Shown here: positions 8,405 to 17,996 of the stretch, in pieces
Layout of the letters: each line of letters opens with the position of its first letter
Numbering within the stretch: the stretch's first letter is position 1
Source of the DNA: Desulfobacterales bacterium HSG17
GTDB lineage: Bacteria; Desulfobacterota; Desulfobacteria; Desulfobacterales; Desulfococcaceae
NCBI GenBank assembly: GCA_030377945.1
Contig: JAUCGD010000003.1
Location: 1 to 50,387 of the forward strand
DNA: 50,387 bases
Direction: 5' to 3'
Program-made: the position numbers and the translations under genes
Notes under the pieces: generated by a model
Database searches by the model: none
Seen by the model: the letters and a program-made list of their open reading frames with translations, nothing else
What the model was told of the DNA's origin: nothing

Positions 8405-11400
8405 ATGAAAATATCTCATAAAATTAGCATATTAATTGGAATTGGTATCATAATGGTACTTATTATGTTTGCTATAAACTATTACCATGACATCAAGGTT
8501 GCTGAAACCAGTCAGTCCATTAATGATCTTAATACTGCCAATGAATTGATATTAAAGGCAATTATTGAAGAAAAAAAATACCTGACCGAACATGAAGAAA
8601 ATGAATCCAAAGAAATTATAAGCCTGTTTAGCAAAGCAGATCAATACATAGAAAAACTTAAAAACCGTTCAGTTTCTAATATTCAAGATGATCTTATAAA
8701 ATTATCCTCACAGATTGATGAATATCAGAAAACATTTAAAATTTTGACCCTGAATATAAAAAAATTAGATGATAAAACAGGGCATATAAGCGAATTACTC
8801 TACAAGTTTAACAAAAAAACCATTGCTGTTCTTGAAAAAACAAAAATGGATATTGGAATGGCCATGATGAATGTTGAAGAAGTAGATGAAAATATTCGCA
8901 ATCTATCAGAAATAGCCATGAATACTCAATTATGGATGGAACAGGTTAATCTTATTGTTAACAGGAATCTATTTGTAAAAAAAAATGAAAAAGCTTTTCT
9001 CAAAGATATGAAAAAAGCTTTTTCTTCTCTCAAGACAGAACAAAAAAATGCTGTGACCATATCCAGGTACATGAAAGATCCTGAATATCTTGAGTATCTT
9101 AACAATATAAGCAGGGTAATTGATGTCATGCCTGAACATACAGACAAAACCCGTATGCTCTGGAAGGAAAAAATCATTATTGAAGATAAACTTGATAAAA
9201 TCAGGAATATTATTTTTCTAACTAAAGAAAAAATTATTTTAAACGGAAAATCTGCAATAGAAAAAGAGCAGAAAAATCTTCTGTATCTCTCCATGATTAC
9301 CTTCATCATTGTTATTGCAGCATATATACTGGCAGGCATTTTTTTTCTCAAGTCTATTACAAAACCGTTTTTACATATAGTTAATACAGCCAATGCCATT
9401 GCAAAAGGAGATTTCTCAGGTACAATCAATATTAATCAAAAAGGAGAGGTCGGTATTCTTGCAGCAGCTTTTCAAAACATGCACAGCACTATTTTAAAAT
9501 TAACAATGGAAATCGAAAAACTAATTCAATCTGTATATAAAGGCCGTTTAGACATACGATGCAACGAAAAAAATCTTGAAGGAGACTGGCGAGAACTTGT
9601 AGTCGGGATAAATAATATCCTTGATGCATTTATGTCACCTTTTAATTTAACTTCCGCTTATATTGATAAAATAGCAAAAGGCGATATACCTGAGAAAATA
9701 ACTGACGAGTATAAAGGAGACTTCAATAAAATAATTAATAATCTCAATATGCTCATTGATGCAGCATATGAATCAAGCAGTCTGGTTGAAGAAATTGCAG
9801 ACGGAAACCTGGATATTAAAATTAAGGAAAGATCTGAAAATGACCGATTAATGATAGCTTTAAAAACTATGACAGATGTATTGTCTAATATATTAAAAGA
9901 AACAGGCGGAGTAATACAAAATATCCGGGTCGGGCAACTGGAGATACGGGGGAATGCCGACAATTTTGCAGGATGCTGGAAAGAACTTGTTACAGGATTT
10001 AACAAGCTGATAAATGCCTTTACAGGCCCCATATCCAAAACTGCCGAATATATAGAAAGAATATCCAAAGGTGATATTCCCGAACCAATCACGGAAAATT
10101 ATAAAGGCAATTTTAATGATATAAAAAATAATCTGAACGTACTCATATTTGCAACACAGGAATTAACGCACACAGCCCAGGAAATCGCAGGAGGTAATTT
10201 AAATGTAAAGGTGGAAAAACGTTCTGACCATGATGCAATGATGCAGGCATTTGAATCCATGATTGAGTATATAAGGGATGTGGCAGATATAACGGAAAAA
10301 GTTTCAAACAATCAATTACAGGTTAAAGTTTCGCCCAAATCCGAACATGATGTTCTTAACCATTCATTGCAGCGCATGGTAAAAAATCTCCGTCAGATGA
10401 TGGAAGAAATTGAATCGTCAATGAATACTGTTAAACAACAGAACTGGTTTAAAACAGGTCTTGCGGAACTTGGAAATAAAATGAGGGGAGAACAGGAAGC
10501 TGCTGCCCTTGCCAAAAATATTATTACCTGGATTACAAATTATTTACAGGCACAGATCGGAGCCATTTACCTGGCAGACGGCAATAAATCATTTTATCTG
10601 GCTGCTGCTTATGCCTGGAATAAGCGTAAGGGATATTCTTCGCAGCTCAGCCTGGGGCAAGGTCTGGCAGGTCAGGCTGCACTGGAGAAAAAGAGCATTG
10701 TTTTCTCAGACATTCCTGAAGACTATATTCAAATAAATTCAGGGCTTGGAAAAACAACACCCAAAAATATACTTGTATTTCCTTTTATATATGAACAGGA
10801 TACAAAAGGGGTTATAGAGATTGGAACTGTACACGACTTTAAAGAGACTGACATGGATTTTCTTACCCAGGCATCTGAAGATATTGCCATTGCTTTTAAT
10901 ACAGCCCAGACACGCGGAAAAATGCAGGAACTGCTAAAGGCTACAAGTCAGCAGGCAGAAGAATTAAAAATGCAGCAGGATAAACTGCAATCTGCTAACA
11001 ATGAACTTGAATCCCAGACCCTTGTATTAAAAGAGTCTGAATCCCGTCTCAGGGAACAGCAGGAAGAATTGAGCGCAATTAATGAAGAGGTTTCAAAACG
11101 TTCCAATGCCATAGAGCAGAAAAATATTGCATTAAAACAAGCACAATTAAAGGTTGAACAAAAAGCCCAGGAACTGGAGATAGAAAAAAACCAAATAAAA
11201 CCAGATAAAAAACAGACAATAAGACACAATAAAAATATTAAAAAGATTGATTCAAAAGAAATTAAAGACGACAGAGCAAATATTCAGGAAAATGACCGTA
11301 TTCTCCTGGTAGTTGAGGACGATCCCAATTTTTCAAGGGTTCTGCTCAATGTGGCTCATGAAAAAGATTATAAATGCCTGATTGCAGGCAGCGGTGAAAA

Positions 11401-12460
11401 AGGGCTTGAACTGGCTGAAAATTTTAATCCTGATGCCATTGTCATGGATCTTGGACTGCCTGAAATGAACGGATGGGAAGTTATGGAAGAACTGAAAAAA
11501 AATCCTCAAACTCTTCATATTCCTGTGCATATCATATCTTCTTCAGATAAACCCCAAAATATTGAATCAGATATTATCGGGTATATGACAAAACCGGTTT
11601 CCATGGAAGAATTTGACCATGTATTTAAAAAGATAGAAAAGAATATATCAGGCAGTATAAAAAATATTCTCATAGTTGAAGATGATAAACTTCAAAGAGA
11701 ACCCCTTATACAACTTATTGCACAGGTCGGCATAAATGCAAAAGGAGCAGAAACCGCAGAACAGGCATTTGACATATTGTTAAAAGATTCTTTTGACTGC
11801 ATGATCCTTGATCTTGGTCTGGGCGAAATGTCAGGTTTTGATCTTCTGGAAAAACTCAAAAATACGGAAAATATCCCTCAAATACCTGTTATAATATACA
11901 CAGGAAGAGAGCTCACACAGGAAGAGCACAGGAAGCTAAAAAAATATTCCCAGAGTATTATCATCAAAAATGAAAAATCACAGGAAAGACTTCTTAATGA
12001 AATTGATCATTTCCTCAACCGCATAGAACAACCAAAACCTCCTGAAGAAACATTGCTGCCTGTTAAAACCGATAAAAAGCAGGATGTAAATATGAGCTGG
12101 AAAAAAATATTAATTGTTGATGATGATATGAGAAACGTATTTGTTCTAACAAGCCTGCTTGAGGACAAAAACTTTGATATACTTGTTGGAAGCAACGGAA
12201 AGGAAGCTCTTGAACAATTAGATCAAAACCCGGATACAGACATTGTGCTGATGGATATAATGATGCCGGAAATGGACGGATATGAGGCAACAAAAGCCAT
12301 AAGAACGCAGGAAAGATTTGAAAACCTGCCAATCATTGCACTGACGGCAAAAGCCATGAAAGGCGACAGGGAAAAATGTATGGATGCAGGTGCAAATGAT
12401 TATCTGACAAAGCCCGTTGATATAGATGAACTTTTTCTGCTTTTGGAAAAATATTTATAG
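8405..12460 (+). CDS. Giant poly-HAMP/GAF protein with three receiver domains and no kinase domain
   Basis: I place the start at the ATG at 8405, which has GTGAGG five bases upstream and puts the membrane helix at residues 6-29. An in-frame ATG at 8375 has no ribosome site. The 1351-residue protein has a helical periplasmic region (about 30-290), a second membrane helix (294-316), HAMP, seven HAMP-like units, a GAF domain (about 695-835) and a long coiled coil. Three receiver domains follow, with phosphoacceptors D1015, D1136 and D1284. In the paralogue at 12501 the same coil (K-A-Q-L-K-V-E-Q-K-A-Q-E-L-E) runs straight into a HisKA domain. Here it runs into a Lys-rich linker and the first receiver, so the kinase is missing rather than frameshifted. 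The third receiver closely matches the single one of the next gene. Likely a phosphate sink or relay partner of that kinase. Confidence 0.85.
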   Translation: MKISHKISILIGIGIIMVLIMFAINYYHDIKVAETSQSINDLNTANELILKAIIEEKKYLTEHEENESKEIISLFSKADQYIEKLKNRSVSNIQDDLIKLSSQIDEYQKTFKILTLNIKKLDDKTGHISELLYKFNKKTIAVLEKTKMDIGMAMMNVEEVDENIRNLSEIAMNTQLWMEQVNLIVNRNLFVKKNEKAFLKDMKKAFSSLKTEQKNAVTISRYMKDPEYLEYLNNISRVIDVMPEHTDKTRMLWKEKIIIEDKLDKIRNIIFLTKEKIILNGKSAIEKEQKNLLYLSMITFIIVIAAYILAGIFFLKSITKPFLHIVNTANAIAKGDFSGTININQKGEVGILAAAFQNMHSTILKLTMEIEKLIQSVYKGRLDIRCNEKNLEGDWRELVVGINNILDAFMSPFNLTSAYIDKIAKGDIPEKITDEYKGDFNKIINNLNMLIDAAYESSSLVEEIADGNLDIKIKERSENDRLMIALKTMTDVLSNILKETGGVIQNIRVGQLEIRGNADNFAGCWKELVTGFNKLINAFTGPISKTAEYIERISKGDIPEPITENYKGNFNDIKNNLNVLIFATQELTHTAQEIAGGNLNVKVEKRSDHDAMMQAFESMIEYIRDVADITEKVSNNQLQVKVSPKSEHDVLNHSLQRMVKNLRQMMEEIESSMNTVKQQNWFKTGLAELGNKMRGEQEAAALAKNIITWITNYLQAQIGAIYLADGNKSFYLAAAYAWNKRKGYSSQLSLGQGLAGQAALEKKSIVFSDIPEDYIQINSGLGKTTPKNILVFPFIYEQDTKGVIEIGTVHDFKETDMDFLTQASEDIAIAFNTAQTRGKMQELLKATSQQAEELKMQQDKLQSANNELESQTLVLKESESRLREQQEELSAINEEVSKRSNAIEQKNIALKQAQLKVEQKAQELEIEKNQIKPDKKQTIRHNKNIKKIDSKEIKDDRANIQENDRILLVVEDDPNFSRVLLNVAHEKDYKCLIAGSGEKGLELAENFNPDAIVMDLGLPEMNGWEVMEELKKNPQTLHIPVHIISSSDKPQNIESDIIGYMTKPVSMEEFDHVFKKIEKNISGSIKNILIVEDDKLQREPLIQLIAQVGINAKGAETAEQAFDILLKDSFDCMILDLGLGEMSGFDLLEKLKNTENIPQIPVIIYTGRELTQEEHRKLKKYSQSIIIKNEKSQERLLNEIDHFLNRIEQPKPPEETLLPVKTDKKQDVNMSWKKILIVDDDMRNVFVLTSLLEDKNFDILVGSNGKEALEQLDQNPDTDIVLMDIMMPEMDGYEATKAIRTQERFENLPIIALTAKAMKGDREKCMDAGANDYLTKPVDIDELFLLLEKYL

Positions 12461-12500
12461 ATTCATTTTGAATTATAGCAAATGAGAAAGGAAAATCACC

Positions 12501-15500
12501 ATGTCCAAAAAATCCATTTTAAAAAATAAATTCAGGGTGACACTGTTAATGAAAGTCTGCGTTATGGTTGTCCTTACATCAACCATTATCCTGACTTTCT
12601 TTGGATATTATCAGTACAGGCAGTCTTATAATCGCATAAATAACTTTCTTGATGACACCCTTGTACTTTCTGCTGAACGTATGGAAATAAGCCTGAAAAA
12701 TCCTCTTTTTGATTATGATTATGATACTATTACGAGTATTATTTCTGCGGAAATGAAATCCAGACTTATTTCCGGAGTATTTATCATAAATAAGGAGGAA
12801 ATAACATACGGGTTTTCCAGAAATAAGTCAGGAGAAATTATTCCGGTTACAGCAATCATGCCTGACAAAGGACACCGCATTGCACAACGAGAAATACAGA
12901 AAGACGATTACATGCTCGGACAGGTCAAAGTATTTGTGACCACCCGTTTTCTTGAACTGGATAAACGCCGCCTTTTCATAAGCATACTAGCCCGGATATT
13001 AATACTGGATATTATGATTGCAATGGCTCTGACATTATTTACCAAAATAATTCTGCTGAACCCTTTATACCGGGTTGTGGACTTGATTCAAAAGGTGTCT
13101 GAAGGAAATTTTTCCGAAATATCTGATACAAAAACTGTACAGGATTCAAAGCGAAAGGACGAGGTAGGTATTATAACAGGCGCGGTACTGGAAATGAAAG
13201 ACAGGATATTTGGTGTGTTAAATGAGACAAATTCCCTGATTTGTGCTGTTCAGGAAGGCAGACTTGATGTGCGCGGTAATTCAACACTTTTCAAAGGCGG
13301 ATGGTGCGATCTTATAAACGGTGTAAACAATATAATTGATGCCTTTATAATCCCGATAAATATAACAGCAAAGACTATTGATCGGATTGCAGAAGGTGAC
13401 ATACCTGAAAAGATCAAAGAAGAATTTAAAGGAGACTTCAATGAGATCAAAAGAAATCTGAATACACTTATTGATGTTACAAATGAAACCACCAGGATTG
13501 CAGAAGAAATAGCAGTCGGAAATCTGACAATTAATGTCAAGGAACGTTCTGATAATGACCGGCTTATGAAAGCTCTGGATTCCATGATAAAAGGTCTGAA
13601 AGGAATTTTAAATGAAACAAAAGAACTCATTGAAACAGTCAGACAAGGCCGTCTGGATGTTCGCGGTAATGCTCAATCATATGAAGGCGGATGGGAAAAG
13701 CTTGTTTCAGGAATAAACTCCCTTATTGATGCTTTAACAGGCCCGATTAACAAGACTGCCGAGTATATAGAAAGAATATCCAAAGGGGATATTCCTGAAA
13801 TAATAACTGAAAATTATAAAGGCAATTTTAATGACATAAAAAATAATCTGAACGTACTCATAATCGCAACACAGGAAATAACACAAACAGCCCAGGAAAT
13901 CGCAGGGGGCAATCTCATGGTTAAAGTTGAGAAACGTTCTGAGCATGATGCCATGATAAAAGCCTTTGAATCAATGATTGCCTATATCCAGGATGTTGCA
14001 GATATAACGGAAAAGGTTTCAAATAATCAATTACAAGTTAAAGTTTCACCCAAATCCGATCATGATGTTTTAAACCATTCATTACAGAGAATGGTTGCAA
14101 ATCTTCAGCAGATGATGGAAGATATTGAATCTTCGATGAATACTGTACAACAGCAAAACTGGTTTAAAACCGGCCTTGCAGAACTTTCCAATAAAATGCG
14201 GGGAGAACAGGAAGCAACCGGTCTGGCTGAAAATATCATTACCTGGCTTGCAAATTATCTTAATGCACAAATAGGAGCCATTTATCTGGAAGATAATAAT
14301 AAATCGTTTTATCTTGCATCTGCTTATGCCTGGCAGAAACAGATAGATAATTCCTTCAGGTTTGCCCCTGGAGACGGTCTGCCAGGACAGGCAGCCCTGG
14401 AAAAAAAGAGCATTTTGTTTTCAGAAGTTCCAGATGATTATATTCAAATAAGTTCAGGGCTTGGCAAAACAAAACTCAATAATATTCTTGTATTTCCATT
14501 TATATATGAAGGTGATACCAAAGGAATTTTAGAACTTGGAACAGCCCATGAATTTAAAGAAACAGATATGGAATTTCTCACCCAGGCATCCGAGGATATT
14601 GCCATTGCCTTTAATACAGCTCAAACCAGGGGAAAAATGAATGAACTGCTGGAAGCCACCAGGCAGCAGGCTGAAGAACTGAGAATACAGCAGGAAGAAC
14701 TGAGCAGCACCAACCAGGAACTTTCAATACGCTCCAGAGCCATTGAGCAGAAAAATGAAGCATTAAAACAGGCCCAGTTAAAGGTTGAGCAAAAAGCACA
14801 GGAACTTGAAATGGCAAGTAAATACAAATCCGAGTTCCTTGCCAACATGTCCCATGAACTGCGCACACCCCTTAACAGCATCCTGATTTTGTCCCAGCTT
14901 CTCTCACGCAATGAAAGCAATAATCTCACAGATAAACAGGCTGAATTTGCAAGTACTATACACAATTCAGGTTCAGACCTTTTGTCTCTTATTAATGAAA
15001 TACTTGACCTGTCCAAAGTTGAAGCAGGCAAGATTGAACTCCATGTGGAAGAAGTAAACCTGAAAGCCTTTAAAGATGATATTCTACAATTATTCTCTCA
15101 TGTTGCAAAAGATAAAGGCGTTAAATTCATAAGCCTTATTGATGATGATATACCTGAAATTATGCGTACTGACAGTCAGAGACTTAAACAGGTTATCCGC
15201 AACCTGCTTTCCAATGCGTTTAAATTTACCAGGCAGGGACATGTTTCCCTGAAAATTTTCCGTCCTCCTTCAGATACAAATCTTTCCCAGAGCAATCTGG
15301 ACAATCTTTTATCTGTGGGGTTTTCAGTTTCCGATACCGGCATTGGTATTCCTGAAGAAAAGAAAGCTGCAATATTTGAAGCATTTCAACAAGCAGAAGG
15401 CAGTACAAGTAGAAGATTCGGGGGGACAGGTCTTGGGCTTTCCATTTCAAAAGAATTTTCAAGACTCCTTGGAGGAGAAATCCAGGTGCAGAGCCAGGAA

Positions 15501-16058
15501 GGTAAAGGCAGCACTTTTACCCTTTATCTTCCTGAAATATCAGAACATGAAAACTCCGGGGAACATAAATCCGAATCATCTGAAAAAACAGGTAAGGAAC
15601 CTGATTTTAAATCCGAAATAAAACCTATAATTGAATCCAGAATTGAAATAAATGAACCTGTAAAAACCGGAAAAAAACAAAATATAAGTATGAGCGGAAA
15701 AAAGATATTAATTGTTGATGATGACATGAGAAATGTATTTGTCCTTACCAGCCTTCTTGAAGAAAAAAACTTTGAGATTATTGTGGGAAGTGACGGAAAG
15801 GAAGCTCTTGAACAATTAGACCATAACCCGGATACCAGCCTGGTGTTTATGGATATAATGATGCCTGAAATGGACGGATATGAAGCCACAGAAAAAATAA
15901 GAAAACAAAAGAGATTTGAAAATCTGCCGGTTATAGCCCTTACTGCAAAAGCAATGAAAGGAGACAATGAGAAATGTATAAACTCAGGGGCAAATGCCTA
16001 CCTTACAAAACCCGTGGATATTGACAGTCTTTTTGAACTTATCAATAAATGGATATAG
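12501..16058 (+). CDS. Giant poly-HAMP/GAF hybrid histidine kinase
   Basis: This 1185-residue protein is the only complete kinase of the four transducers. A membrane helix (about 15-37), a short periplasmic sensor (38-157) and a second helix (159-181) lead to a HAMP domain, seven HAMP-like units and a GAF domain (about 570-708). A coiled coil leads to HisKA with phosphoacceptor H785 in S-H-E-L-R-T-P. The HATPase domain has an N box (N-L-L-S-N-A-F), G1 (D-T-G-I-G-I-P) and G2 (G-G-T-G-L-G-L-S). A C-terminal receiver has phosphoacceptor D1118. It begins 40 bases after the previous gene and ends 23 bases before the receiver-phosphatase gene, so co-transcription is likely. Related hybrid kinases usually carry three receivers; here two seem to be absent, exactly the complement of what the gene at 8405 retains. 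Confidence 0.9.
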   Translation: MSKKSILKNKFRVTLLMKVCVMVVLTSTIILTFFGYYQYRQSYNRINNFLDDTLVLSAERMEISLKNPLFDYDYDTITSIISAEMKSRLISGVFIINKEEITYGFSRNKSGEIIPVTAIMPDKGHRIAQREIQKDDYMLGQVKVFVTTRFLELDKRRLFISILARILILDIMIAMALTLFTKIILLNPLYRVVDLIQKVSEGNFSEISDTKTVQDSKRKDEVGIITGAVLEMKDRIFGVLNETNSLICAVQEGRLDVRGNSTLFKGGWCDLINGVNNIIDAFIIPINITAKTIDRIAEGDIPEKIKEEFKGDFNEIKRNLNTLIDVTNETTRIAEEIAVGNLTINVKERSDNDRLMKALDSMIKGLKGILNETKELIETVRQGRLDVRGNAQSYEGGWEKLVSGINSLIDALTGPINKTAEYIERISKGDIPEIITENYKGNFNDIKNNLNVLIIATQEITQTAQEIAGGNLMVKVEKRSEHDAMIKAFESMIAYIQDVADITEKVSNNQLQVKVSPKSDHDVLNHSLQRMVANLQQMMEDIESSMNTVQQQNWFKTGLAELSNKMRGEQEATGLAENIITWLANYLNAQIGAIYLEDNNKSFYLASAYAWQKQIDNSFRFAPGDGLPGQAALEKKSILFSEVPDDYIQISSGLGKTKLNNILVFPFIYEGDTKGILELGTAHEFKETDMEFLTQASEDIAIAFNTAQTRGKMNELLEATRQQAEELRIQQEELSSTNQELSIRSRAIEQKNEALKQAQLKVEQKAQELEMASKYKSEFLANMSHELRTPLNSILILSQLLSRNESNNLTDKQAEFASTIHNSGSDLLSLINEILDLSKVEAGKIELHVEEVNLKAFKDDILQLFSHVAKDKGVKFISLIDDDIPEIMRTDSQRLKQVIRNLLSNAFKFTRQGHVSLKIFRPPSDTNLSQSNLDNLLSVGFSVSDTGIGIPEEKKAAIFEAFQQAEGSTSRRFGGTGLGLSISKEFSRLLGGEIQVQSQEGKGSTFTLYLPEISEHENSGEHKSESSEKTGKEPDFKSEIKPIIESRIEINEPVKTGKKQNISMSGKKILIVDDDMRNVFVLTSLLEEKNFEIIVGSDGKEALEQLDHNPDTSLVFMDIMMPEMDGYEATEKIRKQKRFENLPVIALTAKAMKGDNEKCINSGANAYLTKPVDIDSLFELINKWI

Positions 16059-16081
16059 ATTTTATATAAACGGAGATTAAT

Positions 16082-17386
16082 ATGGAAAAATCAAACTTAC
16101 TTATAGTTGATGACCGGCCTGAAAACCTTCTTGTCCTGGAAAGTATCCTGGAGGGCCATGATATTAACATTATAAAAGCATTATCAGGAAATGAAGCTCT
16201 CCGCCATGCAATGCAATATGATTTTGCCCTTATTCTCATGGATGTTCAAATGCCGGAAATGGACGGATTTGAAACAGCAGAATTAATGCGTGGCAGTAAA
16301 AAAACAAGGCATATTCCCATAATCTTTGTAACAGCCATCAGCAAAGAGAAAAAAAACATTTTTAAAGGTTATGAAGCCGGTGCTGTTGACTATCTTTTTA
16401 AACCGGTTGAACCTGAAATTTTGAAGAGCAAGGTTAATGTTTTTTTAGATCTTTACAAACAAAAAAAAGATCTTGAACAGGCAAAGATTCAATTGGAAAA
16501 TGCCAAGGAAAAAGCTGAAAAAGAATGTCAAATATCCGAAGATGCCAATAAAAAGATAATGGACAGCATTCAGTATGCAACAATAATACAAAAATCCATG
16601 CTGCCAAACCTTGATGAAGTTAAATACTATCTTCCTGACAGTTTTTTTCTCTGGCAGCCAAGGGATATAGTAGGAGGTGATATTTATCATGCAGAATACC
16701 TGCATCAAGGTATTGTTATTGCTGTAATAGACTGTACCGGGCACGGGGTTCCGGGTGCTTTTATGACTATGATAGCATCATCAGCCATGCGGAGAATAAC
16801 CAGGACGGAAAGATGCCATGACCCTGCTGAAATATTAAAATGGCTCAACTTTATAATAAAAACATCTCTTCAGCAGGATACGGAATATGCACTCTCAGAT
16901 GACGGCCTGGATGCTGCAATCTGCTTTGCAAAACCCGAAGAAAATTTGATGACCTTTGCAGGCGCACATCTGCCCCTGTATTGTGTACATAATAATGAAG
17001 TTAATATTATTAAAGGCGACAGGCAGAGTATTGGTTATAAAAGATCCGATCTGAGTTTTAAATATACTAATCATTCAATAAAACTTGAAAAAGGCATGTG
17101 CTTTTACCTTGCAAGCGATGGTTTTACAGACCAGTTAGGCGGTGACAGGGAGCTGCGTTTTGGAACCAGGCGTTTCAGGGATTTGCTCTTAAAAACAGCA
17201 TCTTCCCCTTTTGACAAACAAAAAAATATGCTTTTACAGGCATTTAATGAATACAAAGACGAGCATGAAAATGTTGACGATGTAACAATAGCAGGATTTG
17301 GTTTTGATAACCCTGGGAAAAGAGACAGAAGAAAAGGACATCTTGACAGCAGGGAGTGCTTTATTGAAAGAAGACGAAACAGATGA
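16082..17386 (+). CDS. Response regulator with PP2C/SpoIIE phosphatase domain (SiaA-like)
   Basis: The 434-residue cytoplasmic protein has an N-terminal receiver (residues 1-120; acidic D10/D11, phosphoacceptor D54, K107) and a coiled coil (about 122-158). A PP2C-type serine/threonine phosphatase domain (about 165-420) follows, with metal-binding aspartates D200 in V-G-G-D and D217 in V-I-D-C-T-G-H-G and the later A-S-D-G-F-T-D and D-D-V-T motifs. The segment S-I-Q-Y-A-x-x-I-Q-x-S-(M/L)-L-P is typical of SiaA/RsbU-like phosphatases. The two genes downstream encode SiaB-like and SiaC-like proteins, so this is probably the SiaA of the module. In Pseudomonas aeruginosa SiaA is a membrane protein with its own sensor; here control has been moved to a receiver, probably phosphorylated by the upstream kinase. 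The last 20 residues are a basic tail of unclear function. Confidence 0.85.
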   Translation: MEKSNLLIVDDRPENLLVLESILEGHDINIIKALSGNEALRHAMQYDFALILMDVQMPEMDGFETAELMRGSKKTRHIPIIFVTAISKEKKNIFKGYEAGAVDYLFKPVEPEILKSKVNVFLDLYKQKKDLEQAKIQLENAKEKAEKECQISEDANKKIMDSIQYATIIQKSMLPNLDEVKYYLPDSFFLWQPRDIVGGDIYHAEYLHQGIVIAVIDCTGHGVPGAFMTMIASSAMRRITRTERCHDPAEILKWLNFIIKTSLQQDTEYALSDDGLDAAICFAKPEENLMTFAGAHLPLYCVHNNEVNIIKGDRQSIGYKRSDLSFKYTNHSIKLEKGMCFYLASDGFTDQLGGDRELRFGTRRFRDLLLKTASSPFDKQKNMLLQAFNEYKDEHENVDDVTIAGFGFDNPGKRDRRKGHLDSRECFIERRRNR

Positions 17387-17447
17387 AATACAATTAAACT
17401 GATTCACTAAACCCGGAAAATTAGCCCTAAAAGTTGGAGGAATTAAT

Positions 17448-17987
17448 ATGTTAAAAGAAGTATATGATTATTTAAAAGGTCTTGGCAAACACGGAATATT
17501 TTTCTGCTTTACCGGTTATATCTCCCAGACCCTGTTAACTGATTTCGGGGATATACTGGAAAAGAAAATGGCAAAGGATAATGCAAGAAAAGCAATGGTT
17601 CTCCGCGTGTTTTACATGGTTGTGGAAAAAGCACAGAATATTCTCCGCTATTCTGCTGAAAAAATTGAGATAGGAGATGAAACATTAAGTTTTGGACTGA
17701 TTGCAGTTGGTAAAGAAAATAACACATATTTTGTACTCAGCGGCAATATGATCCCAAATAATAAAGTTGAAAAACTTAAAAAAAGACTCATCCAAATAAA
17801 AAGTATGAGCAAAGAAGAACTGAAAAAACTATATAAAAAACAGCTTAAGGCAGACCCGGTTCAAGGCAGTATAGGTTCAGGAATCGGCCTGATTGACATT
17901 GCAAGAAAAGCAGGAAAACCCATTGAATTTGATTTTGAAAGAATCAATGATGAAATATCTTATTTTTCAATAAAAACTATATTATAG
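17448..17987 (+). CDS. SiaB-family protein kinase (DUF6272-like)
   Basis: The 179-residue soluble protein matches the SiaB family as I know it: an N-terminal F-x-x-x-G-x-I-S-Q motif, a helix with V-F-Y-M-V-V-E-K-A-Q-N-I, and a C-terminal G-S-G-I-G-L-I-D-I-A-R-K. The last is a GHKL-like glycine-rich ATP loop, and the V-E-x-x-Q-N segment resembles an N box. SiaB phosphorylates SiaC, opposing the SiaA phosphatase. Gene order phosphatase, kinase, phosphoprotein is the same as in siaABC. It has a good GGAGG ribosome site and lies 61 bases after the phosphatase and nine before the next gene. Family assignment is from recognition of motifs and context, not from an alignment. Confidence 0.75.
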   Translation: MLKEVYDYLKGLGKHGIFFCFTGYISQTLLTDFGDILEKKMAKDNARKAMVLRVFYMVVEKAQNILRYSAEKIEIGDETLSFGLIAVGKENNTYFVLSGNMIPNNKVEKLKKRLIQIKSMSKEELKKLYKKQLKADPVQGSIGSGIGLIDIARKAGKPIEFDFERINDEISYFSIKTIL

Positions 17988-17996
17988 GAGGTACTT

